Assembly (NCBI GenBank): GCA_020161655.1
Contig: JAIUPC010000024.1
Location: forward strand, 186,001-250,000
Source: Pseudomonadota bacterium
GTDB taxonomy: Bacteria > Pseudomonadota > Alphaproteobacteria > Rhodobacterales > Rhodobacteraceae
Reading direction: 5' to 3'
DNA length: 64,000 nucleotides
Each line of letters begins with the position of its first letter. The stretch's first letter is position 1. Shown here piece after piece: positions 62,031 to 64,000 of the stretch. The notes under the pieces were generated by a model that worked only from the letters and a program-made list of their open reading frames with translations, did not search any database and had not been told where the DNA came from. Made by a program: the position numbers and the translations under genes.

Positions 62031-64000
62031 GTGAGCCAAAGAGTGCTGCGCAGCGGCCTGCAGGTCGATCGGCGTCTGGCGGAGTTCATTGAAACCCGCG
62101 CCTTGCCGGGAACCGGGGTGACGCTCGATGCCTTCTGGAAGGGCTTTGCCGGTATCGTGAAGGACCTCGGGCCGAAGAACCGAAAGCTTCTGGAGCGGCG
62201 CGAGGAGATGCAGGAAAAGATCGACGCCTGGCATGTGGCGCATCGCGGCAAGCCGCATGATCCGGCGGCCTACCGGGCGTTTCTGGAAGGCCTCGGCTAC
62301 CTCCTGCCCGAAGGCCCGGATTTCCAGATCGAGACGAAGAACATCGACCCGGAGTTTGCCTCCATCGCCGGGCCGCAGCTTGTCGTGCCGATCATGAACG
62401 CGCGTTTCGCACTGAACGCGGCGAATGCCCGCTGGGGTTCGCTCTACGATGCGCTTTACGGCACCGATGCCTTGGGCGACCTGCCTCAGGGCAAGGGCTA
62501 TGATGTCGCGCGCGGGGCGAAGGTGATCGCCTGGGCGAAGGCCTTCTTGGATGAGGCGGCGCCGCTTCAGGCTGCGAAATGGGCCGATGTGACCGGGATC
62601 GAGGCCGGGGCCGACTTGCGGCTTTCGACGGCGAAAGGGGCGGTAACGCTCCAGCGGCCCGGCCAGTACCTTGGCCACGCGGAGGGCGGCGACTGGCGCC
62701 ATGTTCTTCTGGAAAACAACGGGTTGAAGATCGAACTTCTGATCAATCCCAACCATCATACCGGCAAGACCGACCCCGCCGGCCTCGCCGCCGTGAACCT
62801 TGAGGCCGCTGTCTCCGCCATCATGGACTGCGAGGATTCGGTTGCCGCCGTCGATGCCGAAGACAAGGTGCTGGCCTATTCCAACTGGCTTGGCCTGATG
62901 AAGGGCGATCTGGCGGAGGAGGTGACGAAGGATGGCAAGACCTTCACCCGCAAGCTCTACGGAGACTTCACCTATACCGCGCCGGAGGGATCGCCCTTCG
63001 AGGTGAAGTGCCGCGCGCTCATGCTCGTCCGCAACGTCGGCCACCTGATGACAACCCCCGCCATCCTTGATGCCGAGGACCGCGAGGTCGGCGAGGGGAT
63101 CATGGATGCCATGGTCACCGTCCTGATCGCGCGCCACGACCTGAAGAAGACCGAAGGGCCGAGGAACTCCGCCAAGGGGTCGGTCTATGTCGTGAAGCCG
63201 AAGATGCACGGGCCGGAGGAGGTTGCCTTTGCCGACGAGATCTTCAGCCGTGTCGAAGCTGCGCTCGGCCTGCCGCAGTACACGGTGAAGCTCGGCATCA
63301 TGGATGAGGAGCGGCGCACATCCGTCAACCTCAAGGAATGTATCCGCGCGGCAAAGCACCGGGTCGCCTTCATCAATACGGGCTTCCTCGACCGCACGGG
63401 GGATGAGATCCACACCTCGATGGAGGCGGGGCCGATGGTCCGGAAGGGCGAGATGAAGGCGCAGGCCTGGATTTCGGCCTATGAGGACAGGAACGTCGAT
63501 ATCGGTCTGGCCTGCGGCCTGTCGGGGAAGGCGCAGATCGGCAAGGGCATGTGGGCGATGCCCGACCGGATGGCGGACATGCTGGCGCAAAAGATCGCGC
63601 ATCCGATGGCGGGGGCGAACTGCGCCTGGGTGCCGTCGCCCACCGCCGCGACGCTCCACGCCACGCATTACCACAAGGTCGATGTCTTTGCCCGCCAGCG
63701 CGAGATCGCCGCCCTGAAACGGCCCCGGCGGCTCGATGATCTTCTGACGATTCCGCTCGCCGCTGGTCACAACTGGTCGGAGGCCGAGATCGCGGCGGAG
63801 GTCGAGAACAACGCGCAAGGCATCCTCGGCTATGTCGTACGCTGGGTCGATCAGGGCATCGGCTGTTCCAAGGTGCCCGATATCCACGATGTCGGCCTGA
63901 TGGAGGACCGCGCCACCTGCCGCATCTCAAGCCAGGCTCTGGCGAACTGGATCATCCATGGCGTGGTGTCGGAGACGCAGGTTCTCGACGCCCTGCGCAA
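62031..64000 (+). CDS. glcB: Malate synthase G (3' end beyond window)
   Basis: Begins at GTG 62031 ([20 protein letters not shown]) with AAGGAGAGCGGAAG before it, and stays open to the window edge, about 656 of the expected 720 residues. Diagnostic blocks are [34 protein letters not shown] and [16 protein letters not shown]. It condenses glyoxylate and acetyl-CoA to malate. Probably monocistronic, divergent from pepN. Confidence 0.94.
   Translation, partial: MSQRVLRSGLQVDRRLAEFIETRALPGTGVTLDAFWKGFAGIVKDLGPKNRKLLERREEMQEKIDAWHVAHRGKPHDPAAYRAFLEGLGYLLPEGPDFQIETKNIDPEFASIAGPQLVVPIMNARFALNAANARWGSLYDALYGTDALGDLPQGKGYDVARGAKVIAWAKAFLDEAAPLQAAKWADVTGIEAGADLRLSTAKGAVTLQRPGQYLGHAEGGDWRHVLLENNGLKIELLINPNHHTGKTDPAGLAAVNLEAAVSAIMDCEDSVAAVDAEDKVLAYSNWLGLMKGDLAEEVTKDGKTFTRKLYGDFTYTAPEGSPFEVKCRALMLVRNVGHLMTTPAILDAEDREVGEGIMDAMVTVLIARHDLKKTEGPRNSAKGSVYVVKPKMHGPEEVAFADEIFSRVEAALGLPQYTVKLGIMDEERRTSVNLKECIRAAKHRVAFINTGFLDRTGDEIHTSMEAGPMVRKGEMKAQAWISAYEDRNVDIGLACGLSGKAQIGKGMWAMPDRMADMLAQKIAHPMAGANCAWVPSPTAATLHATHYHKVDVFARQREIAALKRPRRLDDLLTIPLAAGHNWSEAEIAAEVENNAQGILGYVVRWVDQGIGCSKVPDIHDVGLMEDRATCRISSQALANWIIHGVVSETQVLDALR

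Overview
The window is a gene-dense, GC-rich (about 65 % by eye) chromosomal segment from an alphaproteobacterium, almost certainly Rhodobacterales/Rhodobacteraceae (Rhodobacter/Paracoccus relatives). Grounds are the choXWV-betI-betA locus, the PccR/PccB/PccA/methylmalonyl-CoA mutase block, the PerM-HdaA-Ppk-Ppx run, proS-DUF2937-lolCD, short ProS and LdtR-type MarR proteins, all typical of that order. I saw no tRNA, rRNA, CRISPR array, complete IS element or prophage.

Layout. 1-5.5 kb: choline import (choV, choW, choX) divergent from betI-betA, with a BetI-type palindrome in front of each arm. 5.5-8.8 kb: folate pathway pabC/pabB and the short-chain acyl-CoA regulator PccR. 8.8-12.1 kb: MFS exporter, DUF486 protein, GST and a proline-racemase-superfamily enzyme. 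12.1-22 kb: propionyl-CoA to succinyl-CoA pathway (pccB, pccA, scpA), interleaved with small lipoproteins and hypotheticals plus one large GT-C-like membrane protein. TTTGCAA-type PccR sites lie in front of both pccR and pccB. 22-33 kb: nhaA, VOC, EamA, GNAT, DnaJ/TerB and EEP proteins, then ppx, ppk1, hdaA and perM on the minus strand. 33-36 kb: PepSY/cytochrome b/membrane-LuxR operon, then a divergent Old Yellow Enzyme/HxlR pair. 36-44 kb: proS, DUF2937, a low-GC membrane-protein insertion flanked by a second copy of the DUF2937 3' end, sugar dehydrogenase, Ohr, RibD-like reductase, lolC/lolD and a lipoprotein cytochrome c. 44.3-45.8 kb: an accessory patch dense in palindromes, with an intrinsic terminator and an orphan lower-GC gene broken by an in-frame TGA. 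45.8-64 kb: parE, phd-doc, ppk2, GNAT, methyltransferase, MATE, adenylate cyclase-TPR, aspartate aminotransferase, XRE-sdhE, LdtR, lytic transglycosylase, pepN and a partial glcB.

Functional logic. Choline uptake feeds the BetA oxidation step, but no betB is present here. PccR probably senses a propionyl-CoA-type signal and activates pccB, with scpA completing conversion to succinyl-CoA; glcB at the far end fits acetyl-CoA/glyoxylate assimilation. Polyphosphate is handled by Ppk1, Ppx and, separately, Ppk2. No clear new defence or biosynthetic system is seen. The best candidates for undescribed biology are the structured 44.5-45.1 kb patch and its broken orphan gene, the PepSY-cytochrome b-LuxR operon, the Ser/Thr proline-racemase homologue, the DUF2937 duplication scar, and two 5'-leader hairpins beside Shine-Dalgarno sequences. 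All identifications come from reading the sequence and from memory of families; no database search was run.
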